Origin: DATKAS01 sp963733765
Lineage (GTDB): Bacteria > Actinomycetota > Acidimicrobiia > Acidimicrobiales > DATKAS01
DNA: 64,000 nucleotides
Reading direction: 5' to 3'
Assembly (NCBI GenBank): GCA_963733765.1
Contig: CAVTEI010000003.1
Location: 372,001-436,000, forward strand
Each line of letters starts with the position of its first letter. Position 1 is the first letter of the stretch. The notes under the pieces are model-generated. The model was not told the origin of the DNA and made no database searches. It saw nothing but the letters and a program-made list of their open reading frames with translations. A program made the position numbers and the translations under genes. Positions 41,871-51,025 of this stretch are shown piece after piece.

Positions 41871-43277
41871 ATGGCTGAGCCCCCGTTTCGCTTCGAGCGC
41901 ACGTGGGATGCCGCCACCATCCAGAAGGACTTCGCGTCGCTCGAGCCGGGCGAGGAGTGCCCAGTCAGCGTGAGCGTCGCCGGCCGCATGCTGCTGCGTC
42001 GGGTGCAGGGAAAGCTCGCCTTCGCCACGCTCGCGGACTCGAGCGGACGGGTGCAGCTCTTCGCTCCTGCCGACACGACCCCCCGCTTCGCGGAGTTCTG
42101 TGAGCTTCACCTCGGTGACTGGGTGGGCGTGAAGGGCGACGTGATGAAGACCCGCAAGGGCGAGGTCTCGATCAAGGTGCGCGAGTGGGTGCTCCTCGCC
42201 CACGCTCGGCGCGCGTTCCCCGACAAGTGGCACGGGCTCACCGACGTCGACACCCGATACCGGCAGCGCTACGTAGACCTGTGGGTCACCGAGGATGCGC
42301 AGCGCACGTTCGCGTTGCGCAGCAAGGTGATCTCGCTGACGCGCCGCTGGCTCGAAGACCGCGGCTACATGGAAGTCGACACTCCGGTCTTCCATCCCAT
42401 CCCCGGCGGCGCGACCGCGAAGCCGTTCACCACCCATCACAACGCCCTCGACCTCGACCTCTACCTGCGCATCGCGCCGGAGCTCTATCTCAAGAGACTG
42501 GTAGTGGGCGGGTTCGAGAAGGTGTTCGAGATCGGGCGTGTCTTTCGCAACGAGGGCATCTCGCCCCGGCACAACCCCGAGTTCACGATGCTCGAGTTGT
42601 ACGAGGCGTACGCCGACTACGGCGACATGATGCGGCTCGTCGAGGATCTCGTGTCCTACCTCGCGATCGAGGTCACCGGTTCGACGAAGCTCACCTATGG
42701 CGGCCGCGACCTCGATCTCGCTCCACCTTGGCGCCGCGCCACGATGGTGGATCTCGTCGAGGAGCAGATCGGCGTGCGCGTCGACCTTCGATCACCCATC
42801 GAGGAACTCCGCGCGCTCGCCACCGAGCACGGCGTCAACGTCAAAGACGACGACGGCCCCGGCAAGCTGCTGCTCGAGATCTACGAGAAGACGACCGAAG
42901 CGCAGCTCTGGGGACCGGTCTTCGTCATGGACTATCCCGTCGAGGTGTCACCGCTCGCCCGTGACCACCGCGAGGTGAGCGGCTTCGTCGAGCGCTTCGA
43001 GCCGATCGTCGGGGGACGAGAGCTGGGCAACGCGTTCTCCGAGCTCGTCGACCCCGACGTCCAACGCGAGCGGTTCGAGGCCCAATCGCGAGCCCACGAC
43101 GCCGGAGACGAGGAGGCGATGGTCGTCGACGAGGACTACCTCCGCGCGCTCGAATACGGCCTCCCCCCCACCGGTGGCCTGGGAATTGGCATCGATCGGC
43201 TCGTGATGCTCCTCGCCGACGCCCCCTCGATCCGAGACGTCATCTTGTTCCCGACCCTGCGACCGGAACAGGATTGA
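41871..43277 (+). CDS. lysS: Lysyl-tRNA synthetase, class II
   Basis: The 468-residue enzyme has an N-terminal OB-fold anticodon-binding domain (VSVAGRMLLRRVQGKLAFATL, ADSSGRVQLF) and the class II catalytic core: motif 1 in TRYRQRYVDLWV to EVDTPVF, motif 2 VFRNEGISPRHNPEFTMLE, and motif 3 GGLGIGIDRLVML. It charges tRNA-Lys. A promoter box 6 nt upstream suggests leaderless expression. In many actinobacteria lsr2 follows lysS; here a sugar-epimerase-like gene follows after 4 bp. Confidence 0.94.
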   Translation: MAEPPFRFERTWDAATIQKDFASLEPGEECPVSVSVAGRMLLRRVQGKLAFATLADSSGRVQLFAPADTTPRFAEFCELHLGDWVGVKGDVMKTRKGEVSIKVREWVLLAHARRAFPDKWHGLTDVDTRYRQRYVDLWVTEDAQRTFALRSKVISLTRRWLEDRGYMEVDTPVFHPIPGGATAKPFTTHHNALDLDLYLRIAPELYLKRLVVGGFEKVFEIGRVFRNEGISPRHNPEFTMLELYEAYADYGDMMRLVEDLVSYLAIEVTGSTKLTYGGRDLDLAPPWRRATMVDLVEEQIGVRVDLRSPIEELRALATEHGVNVKDDDGPGKLLLEIYEKTTEAQLWGPVFVMDYPVEVSPLARDHREVSGFVERFEPIVGGRELGNAFSELVDPDVQRERFEAQSRAHDAGDEEAMVVDEDYLRALEYGLPPTGGLGIGIDRLVMLLADAPSIRDVILFPTLRPEQD

Positions 43278-43281
43278 GCGG

Positions 43282-44247
43282 GTGCGACTCCTGATCACCG
43301 GCATGGGCGGCGAGCTCGGCACCCGCGTTGCGCAACTGCTCGAGGTCGATCGGGACATCAGCGAGATCGTCGGACTGGACGTCGATCCGCCGCGCCGGCG
43401 GCTGCGACGCGCCGAGTTCCATCGCATCAACCCGCGCGACCGCACCCGGTCGGTTGCGTTCGTGCGGGCATTCGATCCCGACGTCGTCGTCCACCTGGGC
43501 GTCTACGAGCCCAACGCCCGCTCGTCGCCGCGCAGCGCCGCGGAGCGCACGCGCGCCGGCACGATGTCGGTGCTCGGCGCCGCGGGCGAATGTCCGTCGC
43601 TGCGAGCGATCGTCGTGCGATCGGGCATCGAGGTGTACGGCCGTCGCCGTGGCTGCGCGACCGTTCCCGACGAGAGCGTCGCCCGCGACCCGACGTCGCC
43701 CTTCGGTGCATCCCTCGCCGAGGTGGAAGACATCGCCGCGGCGGCCGGGCGCGCCGCCGATGTCCCCGTGACGACGCTCAGGATGGCGCCAGTCGTCGGT
43801 CCTCACGTGCCGAGCCCACTGGGGCGGTACCTGCGCATGGGACCGGTCGTGCCGATCAGCGCGTTCGCGGACCCCACCTTCTCGCTGCTGCACCAGGAAG
43901 ACGCGGTGGCCGCCGTCATCGCCGCCGTGAAGGTGACCACCTTCGACGGCCCGCTGAACGTCGTCGGGTCCGGCGCGGTCACCGCGTTCCAGGCAGTGCG
44001 GCTGGGTGGGCGCATCCCGCTCCCGATCCTCGGCCCCGAGCTGCGCCTGATCCGCCCCGTCGCCGAGCTGCTCGGCTCGCCCGTGCCGCCGCACGTCCTC
44101 GAGCTGCTCCACCGCGGACGCACCGCGGACGGGTCGCTGACCACGGAGGTGCTGCCGGTGACGCCGCGCTCCACTGTCGACGTCGTGAAGGACCTCTACG
44201 AGTGGGCAACCGTGACGCACTTGCGGGCGACGGAGGCCGCCGCGTGA
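43282..44247 (+). CDS. NAD-dependent epimerase/dehydratase family protein
   Basis: The 321-residue extended SDR protein has LLITGMGGELGTRVAQLL as nucleotide site, DPDVVVHLGVYEPN, a VVRSGIEVYG strand and a C-terminal domain. The usual YxxxK is not evident (FGASLAEVE at that place), so it may bind rather than convert a sugar nucleotide. In actinobacteria such a gene often precedes an acyltransferase-like gene, as here with a GTGA overlap. GTG start. Confidence 0.7.
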   Translation: MRLLITGMGGELGTRVAQLLEVDRDISEIVGLDVDPPRRRLRRAEFHRINPRDRTRSVAFVRAFDPDVVVHLGVYEPNARSSPRSAAERTRAGTMSVLGAAGECPSLRAIVVRSGIEVYGRRRGCATVPDESVARDPTSPFGASLAEVEDIAAAAGRAADVPVTTLRMAPVVGPHVPSPLGRYLRMGPVVPISAFADPTFSLLHQEDAVAAVIAAVKVTTFDGPLNVVGSGAVTAFQAVRLGGRIPLPILGPELRLIRPVAELLGSPVPPHVLELLHRGRTADGSLTTEVLPVTPRSTVDVVKDLYEWATVTHLRATEAAA

Positions 44248-44870
44248 GCGACTTGCCGCTCTCGACGCTCGTGCAGCGACGCATCGACGGCGCCTACACG
44301 GTCGACGAGTGGGGATTCGACCCGGACTTCGTCGAGCTGCTGAGCCCGTTGCTCGGCGCGCGATGGTCGATCAGCGTCGAGGGCGCGCAGCACATCCCGA
44401 CCGAAGGCGGCGCGGTGCTCGTCGCCAATCGTCGGTTCGGGGTGTCGGAGCCGTTCGTCGTCGCCGGTGCGGTGCGGGCCACCACCGGCCGGGTGCTGCG
44501 CGTGCTCGGCATCCCCGACATTGCCCCGGTCGGGCCGTTCTTGCGGCGGCTCGGCGCCGCGCAGTGCCGCCCTGACGAGCTCGCGGGACTGTTGCGCGCC
44601 GGTGAGCTCACGGTGCTGTTCCTCGATCGGCAACCACGGCGGGGTGCGCGTGTCGGCCATCTCGACCACGAGCTGCTCTCGCCTGCGATCGAGATGGGCG
44701 TGCCGGTGATCCCGGTGGCGCTGATCGGGCGGGAGCTCGGACGACGGTGGGTCGCGTCCGTGGGCGAACCTGTCGTTCCCCGCACCGCGACGGGCTTCGG
44801 GCCTCTCGCGGTAGCGGAGACGATCGACGGCGCCCGGCGTGCCATCCAAGAGGCGCTCGACGACCGATGA
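44244..44870 (+). CDS. PlsC-like acyltransferase-fold protein without the HX4D motif
   Basis: The 208-residue protein resembles 1-acylglycerol-3-phosphate acyltransferases in order: WSISVEGAQHIPTEGGAVLVANRRFGVSEP, AVRATTGRVLRVLGIP, LLRAGELTVLFLDRQPRRG and VIPVALIGRELG. At the catalytic NHxxxxD the sequence reads NRRFGVSE, so His and Asp are both replaced. It is translationally coupled to the epimerase-like gene and to the hydrolase gene. It may be a lipid-binding or regulatory relative. Confidence 0.6.
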   Translation: MSDLPLSTLVQRRIDGAYTVDEWGFDPDFVELLSPLLGARWSISVEGAQHIPTEGGAVLVANRRFGVSEPFVVAGAVRATTGRVLRVLGIPDIAPVGPFLRRLGAAQCRPDELAGLLRAGELTVLFLDRQPRRGARVGHLDHELLSPAIEMGVPVIPVALIGRELGRRWVASVGEPVVPRTATGFGPLAVAETIDGARRAIQEALDDR

Positions 44871-45688
44871 GTCGCACGACGGCGGAGGATGGCACGCGTC
44901 TCTCGTTCGACATCCTCGGCCGGCCCGGTGCTTCGCCGGTGCTGATGATCCAGGGGTTGGGCGCCGATCGCACCGCGGGACTGCTGCAGCGCCTGGCGCT
45001 CGCGCCTCGGCATCGCACGATCGCGCTCGACAACCGGGGTGTCGGTCGGTCGGACAAGCCCCGCGGCCGGTACTCGCTCGACGAGATGGCCGACGACGCC
45101 ATGCGTGTGCTCGATGAGTGCGGGATCGACGCCGCGCACGTGATGGGCCATTCGATGGGCGGCGTCATCGCGCAGCTGGTCGCTCTCCGTCATCCCGAAC
45201 GCGTGCAATCGCTGGTCCTGAGTGCCACCGCATGCCACCACCAGCTCTGGCGGCGCGAGCTCCTGGCCGAGTGGGCGTCGATCGCGCTCGAACAAGGAAT
45301 GGGAGAGCTGAGCCGGCGATCGATGCGGTGGCTCGTCGGGCCCCGATCCCTGCGGCGGTACTGGCCCGCCCTTGGCGTGCTGAGCCCGCTCGCGCTGAAC
45401 GTGCCCGCCTACGCGTTCGCGGCGCAGGCACGGGCGATCCTCGATGCCGACGACACGATGCGCCAGCGGCTCGGCGAGGTGCGCGTGCCCACACTCGTGG
45501 TCTCGGGAAGTCAGGACATCCTCACGCCTGTCGCCGATGGCGAGGAGCTCGTCGAGCGCATCCCCGGCGCCGAGCTCGTGATCATCGGCGGCGCCGCGCA
45601 CGGCTTCCCCGTTGAGCACGCCCGCGCGTTCAACGCCGCCGTCGGCGCATTCCTCGGGAGGGTGACGGCAGACCAGCCCGTCGCTTAA
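44867..45688 (+). CDS. Alpha/beta hydrolase
   Basis: The 273-residue protein has the alpha/beta hydrolase core: VLMIQGLGADRTAGLLQRLA, TIALDNRGVGRSDKPRG, nucleophile elbow GHSMGGVIAQLVA, acid SGSQDILTP and the terminal His in GGAAHGFPVEHA. The DNRGVGRSD segment is like 3-oxoadipate enol-lactonase and related hydrolases. It overlaps the acyltransferase-like gene by 4 nt. Substrate unknown. Confidence 0.85.
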   Translation: MSRTTAEDGTRLSFDILGRPGASPVLMIQGLGADRTAGLLQRLALAPRHRTIALDNRGVGRSDKPRGRYSLDEMADDAMRVLDECGIDAAHVMGHSMGGVIAQLVALRHPERVQSLVLSATACHHQLWRRELLAEWASIALEQGMGELSRRSMRWLVGPRSLRRYWPALGVLSPLALNVPAYAFAAQARAILDADDTMRQRLGEVRVPTLVVSGSQDILTPVADGEELVERIPGAELVIIGGAAHGFPVEHARAFNAAVGAFLGRVTADQPVA

Positions 45689-46170
45689 CGGCGCTCCCGC
45701 GCGGCCCGCTCCGCTTGGCGCATGACCTCGCGATTGCCCTCCTGTCGCAGCAGGCGCAGCTTGACCGTCGTGAGGCGCCACCCGGCCGTGGTGCGGACGC
45801 ACTCGTCGAGATAGGTGCCGAACATCGTGTATCGATCGCTGCCGTGCGCGGTCGTGGCCCAATGCTCCGCACGGAAGTGCGCGGTGACCATGGCCTGATC
45901 TCCGTCGATCGCGAAGCGGTGCGTCCCGATGAAGTGCTGCGTGGCCTCGAAGCCCGCGAAGAGCCGGCTGACGTACGACACATAGACCTCGACCGGCAGA
46001 CGCCGCGGGGGCGGCTCGGGCTCGTAGTCACTCGTGTCGATGAGCACCTCGTCCGTGAAGATCGACCGCCACAGCTCCCAGTCCCGAGTGTCGAGACCGA
46101 AGGCGTAGCGATGGATCAGGTCGCGGAGATCGGCCTCGTCGTTGAGGCGCCGAAGCGTGTCGATGTCGAT
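45685..46170 (-). CDS. SnoaL-like (NTF2 fold) protein, probable ATC start
   Basis: The 161-residue reading has the SnoaL pattern: LRRLNDEADLRDLIHRYAFG, LDTRDWELWRSIFTDEVLID, HFIGTHRFAIDGDQAMVTAHFRAEHW and RTTAGWRLTTVKLRLL. No ATG, GTG or TTG occurs between the in-frame stop at about 46180-46182 and the conserved N-terminus; the first GTG (46047) would delete about 40 conserved residues. ATC at 46170 lies exactly 6 nt after a TAGGTT box, the leaderless spacing seen elsewhere here. Either a rare start or an ATG-to-ATC change or error. The end overlaps the convergent hydrolase stop. Confidence 0.7.
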   Translation of the reverse strand: MDIDTLRRLNDEADLRDLIHRYAFGLDTRDWELWRSIFTDEVLIDTSDYEPEPPPRRLPVEVYVSYVSRLFAGFEATQHFIGTHRFAIDGDQAMVTAHFRAEHWATTAHGSDRYTMFGTYLDECVRTTAGWRLTTVKLRLLRQEGNREVMRQAERAARERR

Positions 46171-46176
46171 CGTGTC

Positions 46177-46186
46177 AACCTACGTT
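46177..46186. promoter_or_regulatory. Overlapping divergent -10 boxes (AACCTACGTT)
   Basis: TAGGTT on the minus strand (46182 to 46177) and TACGTT on the plus strand (46181-46186) share two bases. They would drive the SnoaL and EthD genes apart, making the two promoters mutually exclusive. Confidence 0.5.
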
Positions 46187-46187
46187 C

Positions 46188-46760
46188 GTGGCGAAACGCT
46201 TGCTCTTCGTGAAGCGCCGCGGCGCCCTCGACGTCGAGACGTTCCGCGCCGGGCTCAGGAGCAGCGCCGCTGCTACCGCGCATCTGCACTTCACGCACGA
46301 CTCCGGCTACCGGCTTCACGAGCCGGTGTACGACGCGGTCGTCGAAGCCAGCGAGTCCGGCGAAGCGTTCGACCCCGCGCTGGTCGACGAGGCCGGGAGC
46401 GGCTCGCTCATCGCTGACGAAGTCGTGATCGTCGACGGGACGCCCCCGCCCGACGCGGTGACGATGTTCGCGTTCTTGAACCGCCTGCCCGGCACCGAGC
46501 GGACCACGTTCCAGCAGTACTGGCGAGACCACCACGGTCCGATCGCGGGTCGAGTACCGGGCCTGCGCCGCTACGTCCAGAACCACACGATCGGTGACCG
46601 CGACGATTCGTACGACGGCATCGCGCAGACGTGGTTCGACGACCTGGACGCGATGCGGACATCGGCGACGTCGGCGGAGCTCGCCAAGACGAGAGCCGAC
46701 GAGCCGAACTTCATGATCTCGGGCCGGCTGCCGTTCGTGGTCTGCGTCCCGGTGCGCTGA
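46188..46760 (+). CDS. EthD-domain protein
   Basis: The 190-residue protein ends with an EthD/dimeric alpha-beta barrel domain: VTMFAFLNRLPGTERTTFQQYWRDHHGPIAGRVP, with the typical WRDHHGP and RYVQNH. The first half is a more diverged copy (LLFVKRRGALDVETFRAGL), so this is probably a duplicated barrel. EthD proteins assist ring-modifying or ether-degrading enzymes. GTG 46188 lies only 1 nt after the predicted -10 box; TTG 46200 is an alternative start. Confidence 0.75.
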   Translation: MAKRLLFVKRRGALDVETFRAGLRSSAAATAHLHFTHDSGYRLHEPVYDAVVEASESGEAFDPALVDEAGSGSLIADEVVIVDGTPPPDAVTMFAFLNRLPGTERTTFQQYWRDHHGPIAGRVPGLRRYVQNHTIGDRDDSYDGIAQTWFDDLDAMRTSATSAELAKTRADEPNFMISGRLPFVVCVPVR

Positions 46761-46770
46761 GGAGGCGTCG

Positions 46771-47613
46771 ATGCAGTCGGTTGAAGGGAAGGTCGCGGTC
46801 GTGACCGGGGCAGCCTCGGGCATCGGGCTCGGGATGGCCAGGGCGTTCACGGGCGCCGGGATGCGCGTGGTGCTCGCGGACGTGCGCGAAGACGCACTCA
46901 GGGAGGCCGCCGACGCGCTGCGGGGCGACGGCCATGACGTGATCGGCGTGCCCACGGACGTCTCGAAGCTCGCCGAGGTCGAGGCGCTCGCGTCGGCCAC
47001 TGTCGATGCGTTCGGCGCCGTGCACGTCCTGTGCAACAACGCCGGCGTCGGCCTCTTCTCCCCGATCGCCAAGTCCTCGATCGACGATTGGGAGTGGGCG
47101 CTGTCGATCGACCTCTGGGGCCCGATCTATGGCGTCAAGACCTTCCTCCCGCTCATCGAGCAACAGTCCGAAGGGCACATCAACTCGACGTCGTCGCTCG
47201 CCGGTCTCGTCGCTGGTGCGACCGCCGGCGCGTACAACGTCGCGAAGCACGGCGTCGTCGCGCTCATGGCCACCCTCGAACGCGAGCTGCGAGCAGCCAA
47301 GTCGCCGGTCCGAACGTCGGTTCTGTGCCCGGCCGCGGTGAACACCGACATCAGCATGAACAGCCTGGAGAGCCGCCGCGCCCGCCGCGGTGTTGTCGCG
47401 CCACGCACCCGAGAAGGCGACAAGGTCGGCGGCAAGCTCCAGGAGGCGCTCGCTCACGGCATGGATCCCGATCAGGTCGGCGAGCTCGTGCTCGACGCGA
47501 TCCTGAACGACACGTTCTGGGTGTTCACCGACCCGCGTGTGTTGCGTCACCTCGAGGAGCAAGTCGCCGCGATGACCGACGACCGCTCGCTCACCCGCCT
47601 TCGTCTGTTCTGA
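46771..47613 (+). CDS. Short-chain dehydrogenase/reductase
   Basis: The 280-residue classical SDR has VAVVTGAASGIGLGMARAF, CNNAGVGLFSP, STSSLAGLV with catalytic Ser, AYNVAKHGVVALM with YxxxK, and a C-terminal substrate region. The acidic Asp in VVLADVRE favours NAD over NADP. A GAGGAGG ribosome site precedes ATG 46771. It follows the EthD gene by 10 bp; substrate unknown. Confidence 0.9.
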   Translation: MQSVEGKVAVVTGAASGIGLGMARAFTGAGMRVVLADVREDALREAADALRGDGHDVIGVPTDVSKLAEVEALASATVDAFGAVHVLCNNAGVGLFSPIAKSSIDDWEWALSIDLWGPIYGVKTFLPLIEQQSEGHINSTSSLAGLVAGATAGAYNVAKHGVVALMATLERELRAAKSPVRTSVLCPAAVNTDISMNSLESRRARRGVVAPRTREGDKVGGKLQEALAHGMDPDQVGELVLDAILNDTFWVFTDPRVLRHLEEQVAAMTDDRSLTRLRLF

Positions 47614-47690
47614 CGCGCCGACCGCCGCGCAGCTGGTCGCAGGACGACCACGTGCGCGGCAGTGAAGTGAGGAGCCGTGGGTTGGACTCG

Positions 47691-47954
47691 TCAGCGCGTC
47701 TGCTCCTCGGCGAGGCGGAAGTCCGCCGGCGACGGCACGTCCATGGCGTGCAGCTTGTCGAGCTCCTCATGGATCCGGAACTGCGCCGGGCTACCCGGCG
47801 TGGCCGAGGCGTACAGCGAGCCGAGGCGGGCGACTTCGGCGCGCACGGCCCGGCTCTGGGCGCTGGCCGGCGCGACGGAGGCGAGGAGTACGGCGATTCC
47901 GAAGACGACGCCAACTCGGGTCCGGTTCTTGCGGTTCGAAGGCTTGCGGTTCAT
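47691..47954 (-). CDS. Small secreted protein
   Basis: The 87-residue protein starts with a Sec signal peptide (NRKNRTRVGVVFGIAVLLAS, cleavage likely after VAPASA) and leaves a mature peptide of about 54 charged residues (SRAVRAEVARLGSLYASATP, HEELDKLHAMDVPSPADF). No domain or cysteines. An AGGGGAA ribosome site lies upstream of ATG 47954. It sits downstream of the LuxR-type regulator, with hairpins in between. Confidence 0.65.
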   Translation of the reverse strand: MNRKPSNRKNRTRVGVVFGIAVLLASVAPASAQSRAVRAEVARLGSLYASATPGSPAQFRIHEELDKLHAMDVPSPADFRLAEEQTR

Positions 47955-48020
47955 TGGATTCCCCCTGGCTTGACGGTGTACGTCGAGCATGCGGGAGCTG
48001 CCGACTCCCGCCATCCGGGG

Positions 48021-48040
48021 CAGTACCGAACCCGGTACTG
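48021..48040. promoter_or_regulatory. Perfect 8-bp inverted repeat downstream of the LuxR-type gene
   Basis: CAGTACCG-AACC-CGGTACTG lies between the LuxR-type gene and the small secreted-protein gene. A weaker stem CGGGAG/CTCCCG is at 47992-48010. It may be a terminator for the former or an operator for the latter. Confidence 0.5.
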
Positions 48041-48060
48041 ATCTCTCTCGCTCGGGTCGT

Positions 48061-50983
48061 CTAGGTAGTGGAGTCGAGCCCCGTACGCACCGCCCAGGCT
48101 GCGATCTCGGCGCGCGACGTGAACGACAGCTTCGTGAGGATGTGCTGCACGTGGCTCTCGACGGTGCGCTCGGACAGGACGAACGTCTCGGCCATGTCGC
48201 GATTCGACAGCCCGCGCGCGACGAGCCGGGCCACCTCGACCTCGCGAGGAGTGAGCCCGCCGGGGAGCTCTGACCGCCTGTCAGCTCCTCTGAGCTCCTC
48301 CACGCGCTTGGCGAGGGCGACCCAGCCGCGTCGAGCGCTCGTCTCGCCCGCCGCTTGTAGGAGCTTCGGGGCGGCGCGTCGATCTTCGTCTGTGCCTCGA
48401 CGCAGTCGCGCCGCGGCTTCACAGACGTCTGTGTGGGTGATCCAGATGTCGGCCCGATAGGCCCGATCGACCAGCCGCGCTGCCTCGAAGTGCGCGAGCG
48501 CGTCATCTGTGTGCCCGAGGAGGGATGCGAGCTGCCCGAGCGGGCGGTGGATCGAGCCGCAGGAGATCTCAGCGGAACCCATGCCGACGAACGGTGCATA
48601 GGGGAGCAAGGGCTCGTACAACCGCGACGCGAGCGCCTCGTCGTCGACGCGCTCCGCGGTCTCGGCGAGCATCGAGACGCCGAAGAGCCACCCGTTGTCC
48701 ATGGGCAACATGTGGTCCGCACCCGCGACGATTTCTGTGGCGAGACCACGAGCCTCGTCGGGCCGCCCTGCCTCTAGGCACGCGAGTGCGAGGACGCATC
48801 GGAACAACCGGTATCCCGGATACACGATCTGGGCTGAGACGAGGGACTCCTCCACTTCGGGAAGGCGACCCTGCTCCCATCGCAGCATCGCGAGAAGGAG
48901 GAGGTTCGTCGCCCCTGCGTCCCACGACTGGGCGCGCTCCCCCGCTGTCCGAGCTCGGTCGAGAAGGGCCTCTGCCTCGGCGAGTCGGCCTTCGATCAAC
49001 ATCACAGAGGCCCGGACCACATCGGAGTACCAACGGTGCGACGGCTGGCGCAGCTCCTCAGCCATGCGGGTGTAGTCCTCGAGCGCCGGACGGACCGCTT
49101 CGCCCGGACCAGTCGACGCGACCGCGAGAAACCGAAACAGCCGCGCCGCGGCGGCATGCTCGGCGTGGTTGGCGGATTCGGCGAGGTCGATCGCGCGCTC
49201 AGCAAGCTCGAGCTGCTTCCACGACGTCTGTGGGCTGTTGATGGCCAACCCTCGAGCGATCAGCGCGTACGCCAACGTCGCGGGGTCATCGAGCCGCTCC
49301 GCGATAGCGACGGCTTGCGCGCTGAGCTCGTCCCTCGCGTCGCCGGATACTTCATCGCGCTTGGCCCCCGCCAACCGCGCGAGCAACCGAACCCTCACCT
49401 CGCTGTCCTCTTCGGGCACGGCAGCCAACGCTTCGAGCAACAGCGGGATGAGATGCCGATCGGTGCCGGCTCGCATCCAGACGAAGCGGCCGCCGTACTC
49501 GAGCGCCGCATGCGCGAGTTGGTCGGCGTTCCCGGCCCGGCGTGCGAGATCCGCCGCGTCAAGGTACGTCGCCTGCGCGGCCGCGATGTCTCCGCCCTTG
49601 CTCAGCGCATCACCGAGAGCGAGGAGTAGCTCGGCCCGTTCGCTGATCGAGAGCGTGGCGCCGGAGCCGTCGAACGCGCGAAGCGCCATGCGAAAGAGGC
49701 GAGCGCCCTCCTCGTACGCGAGCTGCTGCACCGCGCGATCGCCAGCGAGCCGCGCGTAGGTCACCGCGCGATCGAAAGGCCCGACCGGGAGGCTGGCGCA
49801 GCAGTGCCGCGCCAGGTCGGCGAGACGCGGCCCGAGATCGCGGCCATGGAGCACCTCGAGCGCTCGGCCGGCCTCGTCATGGAGCCGGCGGCGGCGCAGC
49901 GACGGGATCTCCTGGTACAGGGCTTCGGACATGACAGCGTGCCCGAACCGCAAATGGCCTGCGCGCCCGGGGCTGTCGACGATGGTCGCCGCACTCGCGG
50001 CTTCATCGAGCGCCGCCGCGACGTCCACGCTTTCGCCGGCGAGCACGGCGAGGACGTCGAGTGGGAAGTCGCGCCCGAGCACCGACGCGAGCTCAAGCAC
50101 GCCGTGACACTCGTCCGACAGCTGGCCGAGTCGACGGAGCACCGTCTCGCGGACATCCCGCGGGATGAGCAACCGATCCAGCTCGGCGGGCTCGTCGAGA
50201 CCTCCCTCGGTCACGAGCAGCCGCGCGGCCTCCCCGACGTAGAGCGGGTTGCCATCGGTGAGCTCGCGGACCCTCGCAGCCAAGCGTAGCGAGGTGTCGG
50301 CGCCGGTCGCCGCTCCGATGACCTCCGCGACGCTCACTTCGTCGAGGCCGCCGAGTCGCAGACGCGTCGTGCTGCGCTCACGTATCAGCTGCGCGACCAC
50401 CTCGCCGAATCCTTCGCCGGTCGCCTCGGCGTCGCGATATGTGGCCACGACAAGAAGTCCCAACGAATCCAGATGTCCAGCGAGGAATTGCAACAGCAGC
50501 AGCGAGGACGGGTCGGCGACATGCACGTCGTCGAGCACCGCGACCATCGGCGCCTGCGCGGTGGCCACTCTGCACAACCGCGCCACGGCGTCGAAGAGGC
50601 GGAAGCGCGCGGTGTCGGGAGCGAGTCGCGCGTCGGGGCCCGCGCCGTCAGCGAGCGAAGGCACGATCTGGCCCAGGTCGTCGACTGCAGGCCCGAGCGC
50701 ATCACGAAGCGCCGCGACACCAACCCGCTCCACGAGGACACCGAGCACTTCAGCCCACGGCCAGTACGGCGGAGCGCCGCCCGCCTCCCAGCACCGACCC
50801 CAAGCAACCTGCGCGCCCGCGTCGCCGCGCTCTTGTCGTCAGTTCGGCCGCGAGGCGGGACTTTCCGATTCCCGCCTCTCCCGCGACCAGGAAGAGTCGC
50901 CCGCGACCGGACCGCGCGTCGTCCAGCCCCGCGTCCAGGGCCGCACTTTCCGCGTCGCGCCCCACAAACGGATCCCGCACCAC
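48061..50983 (-). CDS. Large LuxR-family (MalT/LAL-type) ATPase regulator, frameshifted near its N-terminus
   Basis: The start region (GTG 50983) gives FVGRDAESAALDAGLDDARS and Walker A LVAGEAGIGKSRLAAELT. Near 50816 the frame shifts; removing one C from the CCC at 50816-50818 joins GAQVAWGRCWEAGGAPPYWP, and the rest reads on to 48061. Then follow Walker B VAVLDDVHVADPSSLLLLQF, a TPR-like helical middle, and a C-terminal LuxR helix-turn-helix (GLTPREVEVARLVARGLSNR, RTVESHVQHILTKL). Repaired length is about 973 residues. LAL regulators activate catabolic or secondary-metabolism genes on ligand binding. The accessory SDR/EthD genes nearby are possible targets. Confidence 0.85.
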
Positions 50984-51025
50984 GGCGCATTCAACCAGTT
51001 GGCGGCCATCGCGACCCCGGGGAGG

